From Acidobacteriota bacterium (GTDB taxonomy: Bacteria > Acidobacteriota > Terriglobia > Acidiferrales > UBA7541), in the NCBI GenBank assembly GCA_003223255.1, contig QHYJ01000194.1, forward strand, positions 1 to 35,654: DNA of 35,654 nt, written 5' to 3'. The notes under the pieces are model-generated. The model ran no database searches, was not told the origin of the DNA, and saw nothing but the letters and a program-made list of their open reading frames with translations. How positions within the stretch are numbered: the first letter of the stretch is position 1; each line of letters opens with the position of its first letter. Made by a program: the position numbers and the translations under genes. This document shows, in pieces, positions 16,185 through 24,388 of this stretch.

Positions 16185-17771
16185 ATGTTTCCTGACCACG
16201 AGAACCCGTCGAACGCGGCTGCCGCCGTAACCGCACCGAGCAGCGCCGAAGCAAGCACCCCTGAAGTCAGTTCTCCTCCTGTAACCGAACAAGCTGAATC
16301 GACTCCGGCTCCTGCGCCGACACCAGCGCGTGAAGTGCCCGTGTCGACAGAGGTAGCGGCGACGCCGAATGGGGCGGAGGCGCACAGCGAAGCTTCCGCA
16401 GCAGATGCGGAAGCGGCCGCGGCTGCCGAAGAGGCTGCCGGCTCGGAAGAGATGAGCAAGTTGATGCAGGAGTTCGAGGAGAAGCAGGAAGCCGCTGCTG
16501 GGCACGAGGTGGTCGAAGTCAAGGTTGTGGCCTACACCGAGCACGGCGTGGTGGTGGACCTGGGTGGAAAAACGGAGGGGCTGATTCCCGCCGCGGAATT
16601 CGCGGAGACGGAAATCCCGCGGCCGGACCCGAACGCAACGATCGAAGTGCAGCGCTCCGGCGAACACAAAGACGGCTACGAAATCGTTTCCTACCAAAAA
16701 GTGCTGCGCCGCCGGACCTGGGAAAAAATCGACGCCGTCTTCAAGGCGAAAGAAACCCTCACGGGCAAAGTCGTGGACCGCATTAAGGGCGGGCTGGTGG
16801 TGGACATCGGCGTGCGCGCGTTCCTGCCAGGTTCGCAGTACGACTTGAAGCCCACGCAGAATCTCGACGAACTGCTCGGCACGGAAGTGCAGGTGCGCGT
16901 CACCAAGTTGAACCGCCGGCGTGGCAACGTCGTGGTCAGCCGCCGCGTAATTCTCGAAGAAGAGCTGCACGCCAAGCGCGCGGCGTTGATGGACACGCTG
17001 AGCGAAGGCCAGATCGTTCACGGGCACGTGAAGAACGTCACCGACTATGGCGCATTCGTGGACTTGGGCGGAATCGACGGCTTGCTGCACTTGACGGACT
17101 TGAGCTGGGGCCGCGTGAAGCATCCTTTCGACGTGGTCAAGCCGGAGCAAGAACTCGAGGTCATGATTTTGAAGTTCGACAAGGAAAAGCAGCGCATTTC
17201 GCTGGGGCTGAAACAATTGACACCGGATCCCTGGGTGGGCGCTGCAGAAAAGTATCCTGCCGGCGGCAAGGTTCAGGGAAAAATCGTAGGCATCGTGGAC
17301 TATGGCGTATTTGTCGAGCTGGAACAAGGCATCGAAGGCTTGGTGCACGTTTCGGAGATGAGTTGGAACAAGAAAGTGCAGCACCCGTCGAAGCTGGCCA
17401 AGGTCGGCGACGTGGTGGACGTGGTGGTGCTCGACATCAAACCAAGCGACCGGCGCGTTTCGCTGGGAATGAAACAAGCGCAGCCCGATCCGTGGCTGGT
17501 GACTGCCGAAAAATATCCCGTTGGAACCGTCATCACCGGAAAAGTCCGTAACATCGCGGAGTTCGGCGCGTTCGTGGAAATCGAGGATGGCTTTGACGGG
17601 CTCGTTCACGTCGGCGACGTGAGCTGGACGGGCCGCGTAAAGAATCCGCACGAAGTGTTCAAGAAAGGTGAGCCAGTCACGGCGAAGGTTCTGAAAATTG
17701 ATGCGGAGAACCGCCGCGTGTCGCTGGGCATGAAACAGGTCAACGACATCTGGGGCGATTGCAAATCGTAA
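16185..17771 (+). CDS. rpsA: Ribosomal protein S1, S1 domains 1-5 (first part of a split gene)
   Basis: 30S-subunit protein that binds mRNA during initiation. From the ATG at 16185 (GGAGG 9 nt upstream) the 528-aa product has an Ala/Glu-rich low-complexity N-terminal extension of about 95 residues. Five S1 domains follow, recognisable by repeats such as VTDYGAFVDLGG, VDYGVFVELEQG and IAEFGAFVEIEDG. The later domains carry the RRVSLGMKQ-type ends typical of S1. The frame then ends abruptly in WGDCKS at 17771, where the family normally continues through a short linker into a sixth domain. That domain lies in the -1 frame directly downstream. A lost linker of about 7 residues plus a frame change is the simplest explanation. 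Products with five S1 domains can still be functional in other bacteria. Confidence 0.9.
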   Translation: MFPDHENPSNAAAAVTAPSSAEASTPEVSSPPVTEQAESTPAPAPTPAREVPVSTEVAATPNGAEAHSEASAADAEAAAAAEEAAGSEEMSKLMQEFEEKQEAAAGHEVVEVKVVAYTEHGVVVDLGGKTEGLIPAAEFAETEIPRPDPNATIEVQRSGEHKDGYEIVSYQKVLRRRTWEKIDAVFKAKETLTGKVVDRIKGGLVVDIGVRAFLPGSQYDLKPTQNLDELLGTEVQVRVTKLNRRRGNVVVSRRVILEEELHAKRAALMDTLSEGQIVHGHVKNVTDYGAFVDLGGIDGLLHLTDLSWGRVKHPFDVVKPEQELEVMILKFDKEKQRISLGLKQLTPDPWVGAAEKYPAGGKVQGKIVGIVDYGVFVELEQGIEGLVHVSEMSWNKKVQHPSKLAKVGDVVDVVVLDIKPSDRRVSLGMKQAQPDPWLVTAEKYPVGTVITGKVRNIAEFGAFVEIEDGFDGLVHVGDVSWTGRVKNPHEVFKKGEPVTAKVLKIDAENRRVSLGMKQVNDIWGDCKS

Positions 17772-18124
17772 AAGGCAAGGTTTCACGCATCGCCACGTTT
17801 GGTGCATTCGTCGAACTGGGCGAAAACATCGAAGCGCTCTGCCACAACACGGAAATCGAAGACCGCCGCCGGCGCGACGAAGGCATGGGCGGCTACCGCC
17901 CGACCAGCGGTCCGCTGAAGAGCGCAGGCCCTCTCGAGCCGGGCAAGGAGTACGATTTCAAGATCATTAAGATCAGCCCGGAGACGCGGCGAATCGGCTT
18001 GAGCTATCGCGCGGCGGTGAAACAGCTCGAGCGCAAGGAAATCGAACAGTATCGGTCGGCGTCGAAGTCCTCGTCGACGGCGACGATTGGAGATGCGCTG
18101 AAGTCCAAGCTGTCGGCGCGCTAG
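17759..18124 (+). CDS. Ribosomal protein S1, sixth S1 domain (second part of the split gene)
   Basis: This frame, -1 relative to the first part and overlapping it by 13 nt, encodes IVKGKVSRIATFGAFVELG followed by an S1 fold and a Ser/Lys-rich tail ending SKLSAR. It is clearly the last S1 domain of the same gene. A TTG at 17759 could allow a separate start, but no ribosome-binding site precedes it. I see no canonical slippery heptamer in the overlap. Either the gene is truly broken, leaving a working five-domain S1, or the sequence is short of bases here. It should be read together with the preceding entry. Confidence 0.8.
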   Translation: MQIVKGKVSRIATFGAFVELGENIEALCHNTEIEDRRRRDEGMGGYRPTSGPLKSAGPLEPGKEYDFKIIKISPETRRIGLSYRAAVKQLERKEIEQYRSASKSSSTATIGDALKSKLSAR

Positions 18125-18315
18125 ATTATGGAAGCCTGACCCGGGGAACGGCTTTCATAATTTCATTTACCTGCGGGTCATTTTAGTGTAGGAAGGGGAG
18201 CAATCCGGCGGCCAGCCAATCCCCTGTAAGCCCATACGCTTCATTGCACTGGGGCTAAGTGAAGCGACGGGAAGAGCTTAGGCGGTCCGGTGCAGGATTG
18301 CGTGACGAGGCATAG

Positions 18316-18654
18316 ATGACCAAGCAAACGACATCGACACTGACGAAGGCCGACCTCATCGAGGAAGTTCTGAATGTCACTGAACTTCCCCGCAAAGAAT
18401 CCGAAACGATTGTCGAAACCATCTTCGAAAGCATCATCGCGGCTCTGCAAAAGGGCGGAAAGATCGAGATTCGCGGCTTCGGCAGCTTCCGCACGCGCGA
18501 GCGCCGCGGACGCATGGGGCGCAATCCGAAGACCGGCGAAAAAGTGGAAGTGCCCGCGAAGAAAATTCCCTACTTCAAGCCCAGCAAAGAGCTGAAAGAT
18601 TTTGTGAACAATGCGACCGCCCATACTGCCGCCGGAGATTCCCAGAACAGTTAG
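18316..18654 (+). CDS. HU/IHF-family DNA-binding protein
   Basis: 112-aa nucleoid protein that bends DNA as a dimer. It has the full family pattern: TKADLIEEV at the N-terminal helices, IEIRGFGSF, and the DNA-contacting arm with RMGRNPKTGEKV ending at KIPYFKPSKELKD. The Arg in RGFGSF and the NPKTGE loop are conserved, and its pattern is closer to IHF-beta than HU. A short Ala/Asn-rich tail follows. GAGG lies just upstream of the ATG. It comes about 190 bp after the S1 gene, an order (rpsA then ihfB-like) also common in proteobacteria. Partner identity (homodimer or heterodimer) cannot be judged. Confidence 0.92.
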   Translation: MTKQTTSTLTKADLIEEVLNVTELPRKESETIVETIFESIIAALQKGGKIEIRGFGSFRTRERRGRMGRNPKTGEKVEVPAKKIPYFKPSKELKDFVNNATAHTAAGDSQNS

Positions 18655-18756
18655 CCCAGTTGAAATCTCTTGGCAGTTCCCTTCCTTCGCGCGATTCGGG
18701 TTTTCTCTTTCCGTAATCCTGTGCGCGCAGTTTGGCAGGCAAAAGGAAACATCGCG

Positions 18757-19242
18757 ATGGATCATCTGTGGACACCCTGGCGTTACCAGTACATGGCACA
18801 AGCGGCCAAGGGCGAGCCGCCGGAATGCATTTTCTGCGATGCGGTAGCGAAGAAGCAAGATTCGGAAACGTTGATCGTTCATCGTGGCGCCAACGCGTTC
18901 GTGATTCTCAATCGCTTTCCCTACACTTCCGGGCACGTCATGATTGTGCCCTATGCCCACGTGGCCGAGTTGCAGCTGTGCGGCGCGGAAACGCTGAGCG
19001 AGATGATGCAACTCGCGCAACGTGTCGAGGCGGTTTATCGCAAGGAGTACAAGCCGGATGGCATGAACCTCGGCATGAACTTGGGCCGGGCGGCGGGTGC
19101 GGGAGTGACCGGGCATCTGCACCTGCACATGTTGCCGCGCTGGATCGGCGATTCGAATTTTATGACCGTGACCGGCGAAACGCGCGTGCACCCGGAAGAT
19201 CTAAAAACCGCGTACGAACGCCTTTCCAAAGCGCTCAGTTGA
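18757..19242 (+). CDS. HIT-family hydrolase/nucleotidyltransferase
   Basis: 161-aa protein with the histidine-triad motif HLHLHMLPRW (H120, H122, H124; the middle His is the nucleophile in this family). The N-terminus has WTPWRYQYM and a CxxC (C24/C27), a pattern seen in the branch of HIT proteins related to Ap4A phosphorylases. The likely reaction is cleavage of dinucleoside polyphosphates or adenylated compounds in the cytosol. The frame extends upstream to 18670, but the conserved sequence starts at the ATG at 18757, preceded by AAGGA. It follows the HU/IHF-like gene by about 100 bp. Confidence 0.9.
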   Translation: MDHLWTPWRYQYMAQAAKGEPPECIFCDAVAKKQDSETLIVHRGANAFVILNRFPYTSGHVMIVPYAHVAELQLCGAETLSEMMQLAQRVEAVYRKEYKPDGMNLGMNLGRAAGAGVTGHLHLHMLPRWIGDSNFMTVTGETRVHPEDLKTAYERLSKALS

Positions 19243-19281
19243 TACAGATCGCCCCCAGCCCGGTCGCTCCCGGATTTCGTA

Positions 19282-19302
19282 GCGGCAGGTCTTTAGACCC
19301 GC
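19282..19302. repeat. REP-like palindromic element
   Basis: A short hairpin-forming sequence with core GGTCT-TT-AGACC and GC-rich flanks (GCGG/CGC) in the gap between the HIT gene and the acyl-CoA dehydrogenase gene. The shape suits a dispersed intergenic repeat. A single copy is seen in the window. Confidence 0.3.
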
Positions 19303-19368
19303 GAATTGGCGGCCAGTCGCGATAGAATGATGGCCGCGCAGACCACGGCCTGACAGGAGTGCTGCAAG

Positions 19369-20511
19369 TTGGACCTCGAACTGACAGAAGAACAACAGTT
19401 GCTGCAAAAAAGCGTGCGCGAGTTTGCGGAGTCGGAAGTACGGCCGCTGGCGAAGGAGCATGACGAGACGGGCCACTTCCCGCGCGCGTTGTTCAAAAAA
19501 GCGGCGGAACTCGGCTTGACCGCCGTGGCTTTTCCCGAGAGCGAAGGCGGAGCTGGCTTCGACCACGTCGCTTACACGATCGTGATCGAAGAGATTTCGC
19601 GCTGCTGCGCATCCACCGGTGTAATCCTCTCCGTGCAGAATTCCCTCTACTGTGATCCAATTCACCGTTTCGGTACCGGAGAACAAAAGAAGAAGTTCCT
19701 CCATCCCTACGCGCGTGGTGAAAAAATCGGCTGCTATGCGCTGACCGAGCCGCAGGCGGGTTCGAATGCTGCGGCGCTGCAAACCAAGGCAGTGAGAAAG
19801 GGCGATACTTACGTCCTAAACGGCACCAAGGCTTGGATCACCTGCGGTGGTGAAGCCGACGCGACCATCGCTTATGTCAACACCGACCCGGCCAAAGGCG
19901 AAAAAGGAATCACGGCCATCGTAGTGGAAAAAAGCACGCCGGGATTCAAGGTGGGAAAAGAAGAGAAAAAGCTCGGCATCCACGCCACTGCCTGCTGTGA
20001 ATTGATCTTCACCGATTGCGCCGTGCCCATAGCCAATCGCATCGGAAACGAAGGCGAAGGCTACAAGGTGGCGCTTTCGACGCTGGATGGCGGGCGCATC
20101 GGCATCGCCGCGCAGGCTACCGGCATCGCGCAGGGCGCGTTCGATGCTGCGCTAAAGTATGCGCAAGAGCGATTGGCTTTTGGCCATCCCATTTCGCAGT
20201 TTCAGGCCATTCAATTCATGCTGGCAGACATGAGCACGGAAATTGACGCGTCCCGGCTGCTGAACCGCAAAGCCGCCTGGAAGCAGGACACGGGCGCGCG
20301 TTTCAGCATGGATGCGGCCATCGCCAAGCTGTTCGCCAGCGAAATGGCCACGCGCGTCACGCACAAAGCCATCCAGATTCACGGCGGCAACGGCTACAGC
20401 CGCGAATATCCCGTCGAGCGCAGCTACCGCGACGCCCGCATCACCGAAATCTACGAAGGCACCAGCGAAATCCAGCGTCTGGTCATTTCCTCTTGGGTCT
20501 TGAAGTCGTAG
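19369..20511 (+). CDS. Acyl-CoA dehydrogenase (short-chain/butyryl type)
   Basis: 380-aa FAD enzyme oxidising acyl-CoA to enoyl-CoA in fatty-acid or branched-chain amino-acid breakdown; electrons pass to ETF. The whole family pattern is present: the N-terminal helical domain starting LTEEQQLLQKSVREFA, the FAD-binding CYALTEPQAGSNAAAL, a middle beta domain, and the C-terminal helical domain with IQIHGGNGYSREYPVER. The catalytic base is the Glu of IYEGTSEIQ (E363). The start is a TTG with AGGAG upstream; no better ATG exists. The length matches short-chain or butyryl-type enzymes, but substrate chain length cannot be fixed by eye. It is a single gene, with no ETF or thiolase gene nearby. Confidence 0.94.
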   Translation: MDLELTEEQQLLQKSVREFAESEVRPLAKEHDETGHFPRALFKKAAELGLTAVAFPESEGGAGFDHVAYTIVIEEISRCCASTGVILSVQNSLYCDPIHRFGTGEQKKKFLHPYARGEKIGCYALTEPQAGSNAAALQTKAVRKGDTYVLNGTKAWITCGGEADATIAYVNTDPAKGEKGITAIVVEKSTPGFKVGKEEKKLGIHATACCELIFTDCAVPIANRIGNEGEGYKVALSTLDGGRIGIAAQATGIAQGAFDAALKYAQERLAFGHPISQFQAIQFMLADMSTEIDASRLLNRKAAWKQDTGARFSMDAAIAKLFASEMATRVTHKAIQIHGGNGYSREYPVERSYRDARITEIYEGTSEIQRLVISSWVLKS

Positions 20512-20584
20512 TGCAATGCATACGGTGACTGGGAACTAAGGTAGCGATTTCCCGAGCACCGCCATTTAACTGTATTCTTTCTTT

Positions 20585-21766
20585 GTGTTGGAACTCGATT
20601 GCTGCTTGGAATTCAATCCGGCGCGCGCGGAAGAGGCGTTCTTCCCTTTCCTGCCTCCGAGGCCCGCGGTCTGCCTGATTGAACTGCGCGGAGAAAGGGC
20701 CGAGCCGTTCCTCATGCGCACGCAGAACTTGCAGCGGCGACTCGAGCGGCTGCTGGGTCAGGTCGATCCCGCGAGCAAACGGCTCAATTTACGCGACTTT
20801 GCGCGTGCCATCCGCTACCGTTTGACCGGCTCGAAGTTCGAACAAACCCTCGCTTATTATCAGCTAGCCAAAAAGTTCTTTCCAAAGCGCTATCGCAACC
20901 TGATGCGTTTGCGTCCACCAGCAGTGCTGAAGGTCAATCTGCTTAACGCCTACCCGCGTTGCTGCGTGACGCGCAAAATTCCATTGGATCAAGACGGGAC
21001 ACCCGCAGGTGGCACTTACTACGGGCCATTCCCTTCCCGCCGTGCGGCGGAAGCCTTTTCCGAGCGTGTGCTGGATTTTTTCAAAGTGCGCCGCTGCCAA
21101 ATCAAAATTCGCCGCGACCCCGCGTTTCCCGGCTGCATTTATTCCGAAATGAAAATGTGTCTCGCGCCGTGCTTTGCGGGCTGCACCAAGGCGGAATATG
21201 ACGTGGAGGTGGGCCGCCTCGTCCAGTTCCTGGAAACCAGTGGCGGCTCTTTGCGAACCGCTTTCGGGGAAGAGCGCGAAAAGGCCAGCGAAGAACTGGA
21301 TTTCGAGCGCGCGGCGGCGCTGCACAAGAAAGTGGAAAAGCTCGACGAAGTGCTGCGCGGAAAGCCCGAGATCACGCGCAGGATTCAAGATCTGCATGCC
21401 GTCATTTTGCAGCGCGCCGGGGAAGAGCAAACCATCGGGGTTTTCGCCGTACACGGCGGCCGCCTGGCCGAACCCTTTTTTCTCTGCTTTGGGGAGATCG
21501 CCAGCCAGCCGCGCTCCGCGGAACAAATCTTCCGCGATTATTTGGAATCGCCTGCGGGCGCCGCGAATGGCAGCCTTGATGAGCACTTGTCGCTGGTCTC
21601 GCGCTGGTTCTTTAGCCATCCGCGCGAGGGCGAAATTTTCTTCCGCGAAAAAGACTGGCCCTATCGTAGGATTCTTCGGGGCTGTTCGCGCCTGCTTAAG
21701 GCGAGTACCGGCGAGTCGGAGAAGGACTCGGCAGCTGGTACTGCGCCGCCCGAAGGAGCCACATGA
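20585..21766 (+). CDS. UvrC-like protein without the GIY-YIG signature residues
   Basis: 393-aa relative of the N-terminal half of excinuclease UvrC or of Cho. The region after the nuclease is well kept: GTYYGPFPSRRAA, a Cys set (C171, C184, C192, C196, C200) including CLAPCFAGC, and a UVR motif DFERAAALHKKVEKL (about 239-253). The GIY-YIG part (about 27-58) is eroded: the GVY position reads AVC and the Y-V-G position reads FLM, although the NLQRRL segment survives. The C-terminal RNase H-like nuclease domain and HhH are missing. I therefore infer a UvrB-interacting or DNA-binding protein without incision activity. The start is a GTG at 20585 with no clear ribosome-binding site. The stop overlaps the next ATG (ATGA), so the two genes are probably co-translated. 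Confidence 0.82.
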   Translation: MLELDCCLEFNPARAEEAFFPFLPPRPAVCLIELRGERAEPFLMRTQNLQRRLERLLGQVDPASKRLNLRDFARAIRYRLTGSKFEQTLAYYQLAKKFFPKRYRNLMRLRPPAVLKVNLLNAYPRCCVTRKIPLDQDGTPAGGTYYGPFPSRRAAEAFSERVLDFFKVRRCQIKIRRDPAFPGCIYSEMKMCLAPCFAGCTKAEYDVEVGRLVQFLETSGGSLRTAFGEEREKASEELDFERAAALHKKVEKLDEVLRGKPEITRRIQDLHAVILQRAGEEQTIGVFAVHGGRLAEPFFLCFGEIASQPRSAEQIFRDYLESPAGAANGSLDEHLSLVSRWFFSHPREGEIFFREKDWPYRRILRGCSRLLKASTGESEKDSAAGTAPPEGAT

Positions 21767-22872
21767 CCCAATCGGCCACCAAAGAAGGAACCACGCGTTA
21801 CGCGCAGAGATTCACCGGACGCGCCGCGGATGGCCATTTCCGGGACGCGCAGAGAATGGTGCTCTCTTCGCTAGGAATCGGAACCTATCTTGGCCAGCCC
21901 GACAAAACAACCGATGAGGCATACACTGCTGCCGCAGTTGCTGCTGTCGAAAACGGAATCAATGTCATCGACAGCGCCATCAGCTACCGCTTCCAGCGCA
22001 GCGAGCGGAGCATCTGCGCAGCACTCCAGCAGCTTTGGGCCAAAGGTTTCTCGCGCGAAGAAATCGTCGTCTGTACAAAAGGCGGGTACCTCACGCCCGA
22101 CAGTTCCATGCCCGCCGATCCCAACGAATATTTTTTCCGCGAATATATTCAGCACGGCATTTTCAGCGCCAAGGATCTGGCCGCGGGCAGCCATTGCATG
22201 ACCCCCAAATTCCTGAAAGATCAGCTCGACCGAAGCCTGAAAAATCTGGGCGTCGAATGCCTGGACATCTATTACGTCCACAATCCGGAGACCCAGCTCT
22301 CGGAAATCGCCAAGCCGCAATTTCTTCAGCGCGTACGCGCGGCGTTCGAGTTCTTAGAATCGGCGGTCGCGGCCGGAGAAATCCGCTATTACGGAATGGC
22401 GACTTGGCATGGCTTCCGCCAGGATCCGCGGGCGCGCGACGCGATGCAGCTTTCCGAAATCGTACAGATTGCGCAGGAAATTGCCGGGGGGATGCATCAC
22501 CTCCGCTTTGTGCAGCTTCCCTTCAACCTGGGCATGACGGAAGCGCTCACGTCGGCAAATCAAATCCAGCGCGAACGCGAACGAACCTTAACGGAAGCGG
22601 CAGCCGATTTCGACATCACGGTGATCGCGAGCGCGTCACTGTTGCAGGGCCAAGTAGCGCGCAACTTGCCGGTATTTGTAGCTGAGGCCTTCGGCCTGGA
22701 AAACGATGCCGAGCGTGCGCTGCAATTCGCGCGGTCGGCGCCGGGGATCACCACGGCTCTGGTAGGAATGTCGCGCATGGAGCATGCCAAGGCCAACGCG
22801 CGGCTAGTTGGTGTGGCTCCAGCAACCGCAGAACAATTCAGCAAACTGTTTTCACGCAGCGAAGGCGCGTGA
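21763..22872 (+). CDS. Aldo/keto reductase family protein
   Basis: 369-aa TIM-barrel oxidoreductase, NAD(P)H-dependent. The catalytic tetrad can be read: D70 and Y75 in NVIDSAISYRF, K106 in VVCTKGGY and H173 in YYVHNPE. The C-terminal region with ITTALVGMSRMEHAK carries the usual cofactor-phosphate-binding area. Compared with small AKRs it has an N-terminal extension of about 30 residues and an insertion after the Lys strand. The ATG overlaps the stop of the UvrC-like gene, and AAGGAG stands 4 nt upstream, so coupling is likely. The substrate is unknown. Conserved coupling with a repair-type protein would be unusual. Confidence 0.9.
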   Translation: MTQSATKEGTTRYAQRFTGRAADGHFRDAQRMVLSSLGIGTYLGQPDKTTDEAYTAAAVAAVENGINVIDSAISYRFQRSERSICAALQQLWAKGFSREEIVVCTKGGYLTPDSSMPADPNEYFFREYIQHGIFSAKDLAAGSHCMTPKFLKDQLDRSLKNLGVECLDIYYVHNPETQLSEIAKPQFLQRVRAAFEFLESAVAAGEIRYYGMATWHGFRQDPRARDAMQLSEIVQIAQEIAGGMHHLRFVQLPFNLGMTEALTSANQIQRERERTLTEAAADFDITVIASASLLQGQVARNLPVFVAEAFGLENDAERALQFARSAPGITTALVGMSRMEHAKANARLVGVAPATAEQFSKLFSRSEGA

Positions 22873-22927
22873 GCAGAAACAATTACATTCGCGAAACGTG
22901 GATCACATTCCGCGAAGAAATCCCACC

Positions 22928-23590
22928 TTAATGGCGAAGGCGAAAGACTTCCCGGAGCCAGTTCGTGATGGCCGCATCGAGCTGGTCCAGTTTCTCGGCA
23001 AAAAAGTGGTCTGCGCCTTCCACAACCACAAGATGGTTTTCACCCGGAAGAGATGCAACCAGGGTTTTGACTTTTCTGATTGCGCCATACTGGTCAGCGC
23101 TTCCGTGCACGAAAAGCTTCGGCTTCCTGCATCGATGCAAAAACGAAAAATCGGAGCTATTGACAGGAATGCCCAAACCAATCAGGTGAGAGACGCGAGC
23201 GTACTCGCAGCCCACGTTCAGCCCCACCCACGCACCAAAACTGAATCCTGCCAAAAAGAGCGGCACGCCGGGAAATTGCTTGGCGAGAAAATCAAGCGCT
23301 GCGCGCACATCTTCCTGCTCGCCCATCCCGTGGTCGTGCTTGCCGGCGCTCAGGCCCGCGCCGCGAAAATTGAATCGCAGCACGGGATGACCCAGCGCAT
23401 CGAGCGACTTCGCGGCCTGATAAACCACTTTGTTGTGCATGGTCCCGCCGTAGAGCGGGTGCGGATGACACACCACGGCCGCGAGAGGAGGCCGATGCCG
23501 CGTTGGAGCGGAAAGCGTCCACAGAATCGCTTCCAGGCGTCCCGCAGGGCCTTCCAGAAAGAAATTGCGCGAATCGTGCGTGCCGGTCAT
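22928..23590 (-). CDS. Alpha/beta hydrolase (dienelactone-hydrolase-like)
   Basis: 220-aa cytosolic serine hydrolase. Typical features are the CHPHPLYGGTMHNKVV block near the N-terminus (oxyanion-hole region), RFNFRGAG, the nucleophile elbow GFSFG (S117), and the acid in HGSADQYG (D166). The catalytic His lies in GADHFFA (H195). This pattern matches a widespread bacterial group of small hydrolases of unknown substrate. It has no signal peptide. It is convergent with the aldo/keto reductase gene and monocistronic. The start ATG at 23590 has no strong ribosome-binding site, but the conserved region begins soon after. Confidence 0.9.
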   Translation of the reverse strand: MTGTHDSRNFFLEGPAGRLEAILWTLSAPTRHRPPLAAVVCHPHPLYGGTMHNKVVYQAAKSLDALGHPVLRFNFRGAGLSAGKHDHGMGEQEDVRAALDFLAKQFPGVPLFLAGFSFGAWVGLNVGCEYARVSHLIGLGIPVNSSDFSFLHRCRKPKLFVHGSADQYGAIRKVKTLVASLPGENHLVVVEGADHFFAEKLDQLDAAITNWLREVFRLRH

Positions 23591-23669
23591 GGAAGCACTA
23601 TTGAGAAGTGTTTAGTGTAGCGCAGGGAAGAAAAAAGTTTTGGACCGTAGGATTGGCGCGGGCCACACG

Positions 23670-24182
23670 CTAAATTGCGCGGCAAACGCCGACGTCCAGC
23701 GCGATGCTCAACCGTTCACCCTCCGCGTATTCTCGGTGACTGCGAAAACGCATGCCGCCCTGCGAAAAATCCAGCGACATCGTTTCCTCGAACCACGGAA
23801 CATTTCCCGGGCGCACGCGAATCGGAACGGCCAGCAGCCGGCGTGGGCTGCCGCGCCGCTCGGGCTCCCGTCGCGCACGATTTCCGTTGGAAACCGGCGG
23901 TGGCGAACCTTCCAAATGAATGGCCATGGCGAAAGGAGCCCGCAATGAAGTTTTGTCGCCCGCACCAACCGCGTGACGGCCATCCCGCGGCGATGTGATG
24001 CACCGCACGACGCGGGCAGGCAGTTCCGGCTGGCCATCAGGCAACGAAGCGTCCAGAGTGGTACACCCCGCGGCATGCGACTCGCTACTAGAAAGCAGGA
24101 GGCCGCTGCGGCAAACGTCTACCGTCTCTGATAATTCGATTTTCTGGTCGAATGGCGTGGTCCAACGCAAGCGCGCGGGCAA
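23670..24182 (-). CDS. Tandem PilZ-like protein, ends incomplete
   Basis: About 170 aa with what look like two PilZ domains, the c-di-GMP receptor fold. The first (LPARLRW... VDVCRSGLLLSS... ARVVRCI) lacks the RxxxR start. The second starts with RRGSPRRLLAVPIRV and has LDFSQGGMRF, which corresponds to the D/N-x-S-x-x-G motif, but the frame stops at about two-thirds of the domain. The start is a TTG at 24182, next to a run of eight G residues (minus strand), so the true N-terminus could lie upstream in another frame. I suspect C-terminal truncation, with the N-terminus uncertain. It is divergent from a second PilZ gene. Confidence 0.6.
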   Translation of the reverse strand: MPARLRWTTPFDQKIELSETVDVCRSGLLLSSSESHAAGCTTLDASLPDGQPELPARVVRCITSPRDGRHAVGAGDKTSLRAPFAMAIHLEGSPPPVSNGNRARREPERRGSPRRLLAVPIRVRPGNVPWFEETMSLDFSQGGMRFRSHREYAEGERLSIALDVGVCRAI

Positions 24183-24299
24183 GCCCCCCCCATCCGTACG
24201 CGGCGATATTCGCGAGTAACCATGGAGTTACAGTACTGCCCGCGGACGGCATTGCGGAAAGTCTAGGCCCCGTGTAGCGAATACGACAAGACCTCGTAC

Positions 24300-24340
24300 T
24301 AGGACAAAATTCTTGGATTTTCGCGTTGAAACTTGTCCTA
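24300..24340. promoter_or_regulatory. Inverted repeat between the PilZ genes, operator-like
   Basis: A perfect 8-bp inverted repeat TAGGACAA-n25-TTGTCCTA, with half-site centres 33 bp apart, about three helical turns, which would suit a dimeric or looping regulator. It lies upstream of the ATG of the plus-strand PilZ gene and covers the alternative TTG start at 24326. Confidence 0.35.
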
Positions 24341-24388
24341 CCCAATGTTAGCTTTGCGCCCATTCTGAACGGCGGGGGGCGATTTAAC

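Noticed and set aside
17740-17775. Programmed -1 frameshifting in the S1 gene
   Set aside because: No canonical X-XXY-YYZ heptamer in the overlap and a conserved linker seems absent, so a deletion or sequence error is more likely.
16116-17807. 563-codon open frame antisense to the S1 gene
   Set aside because: It mirrors the S1 coding frame, has repetitive composition caused by the S1 repeats, and has no ribosome-binding site.
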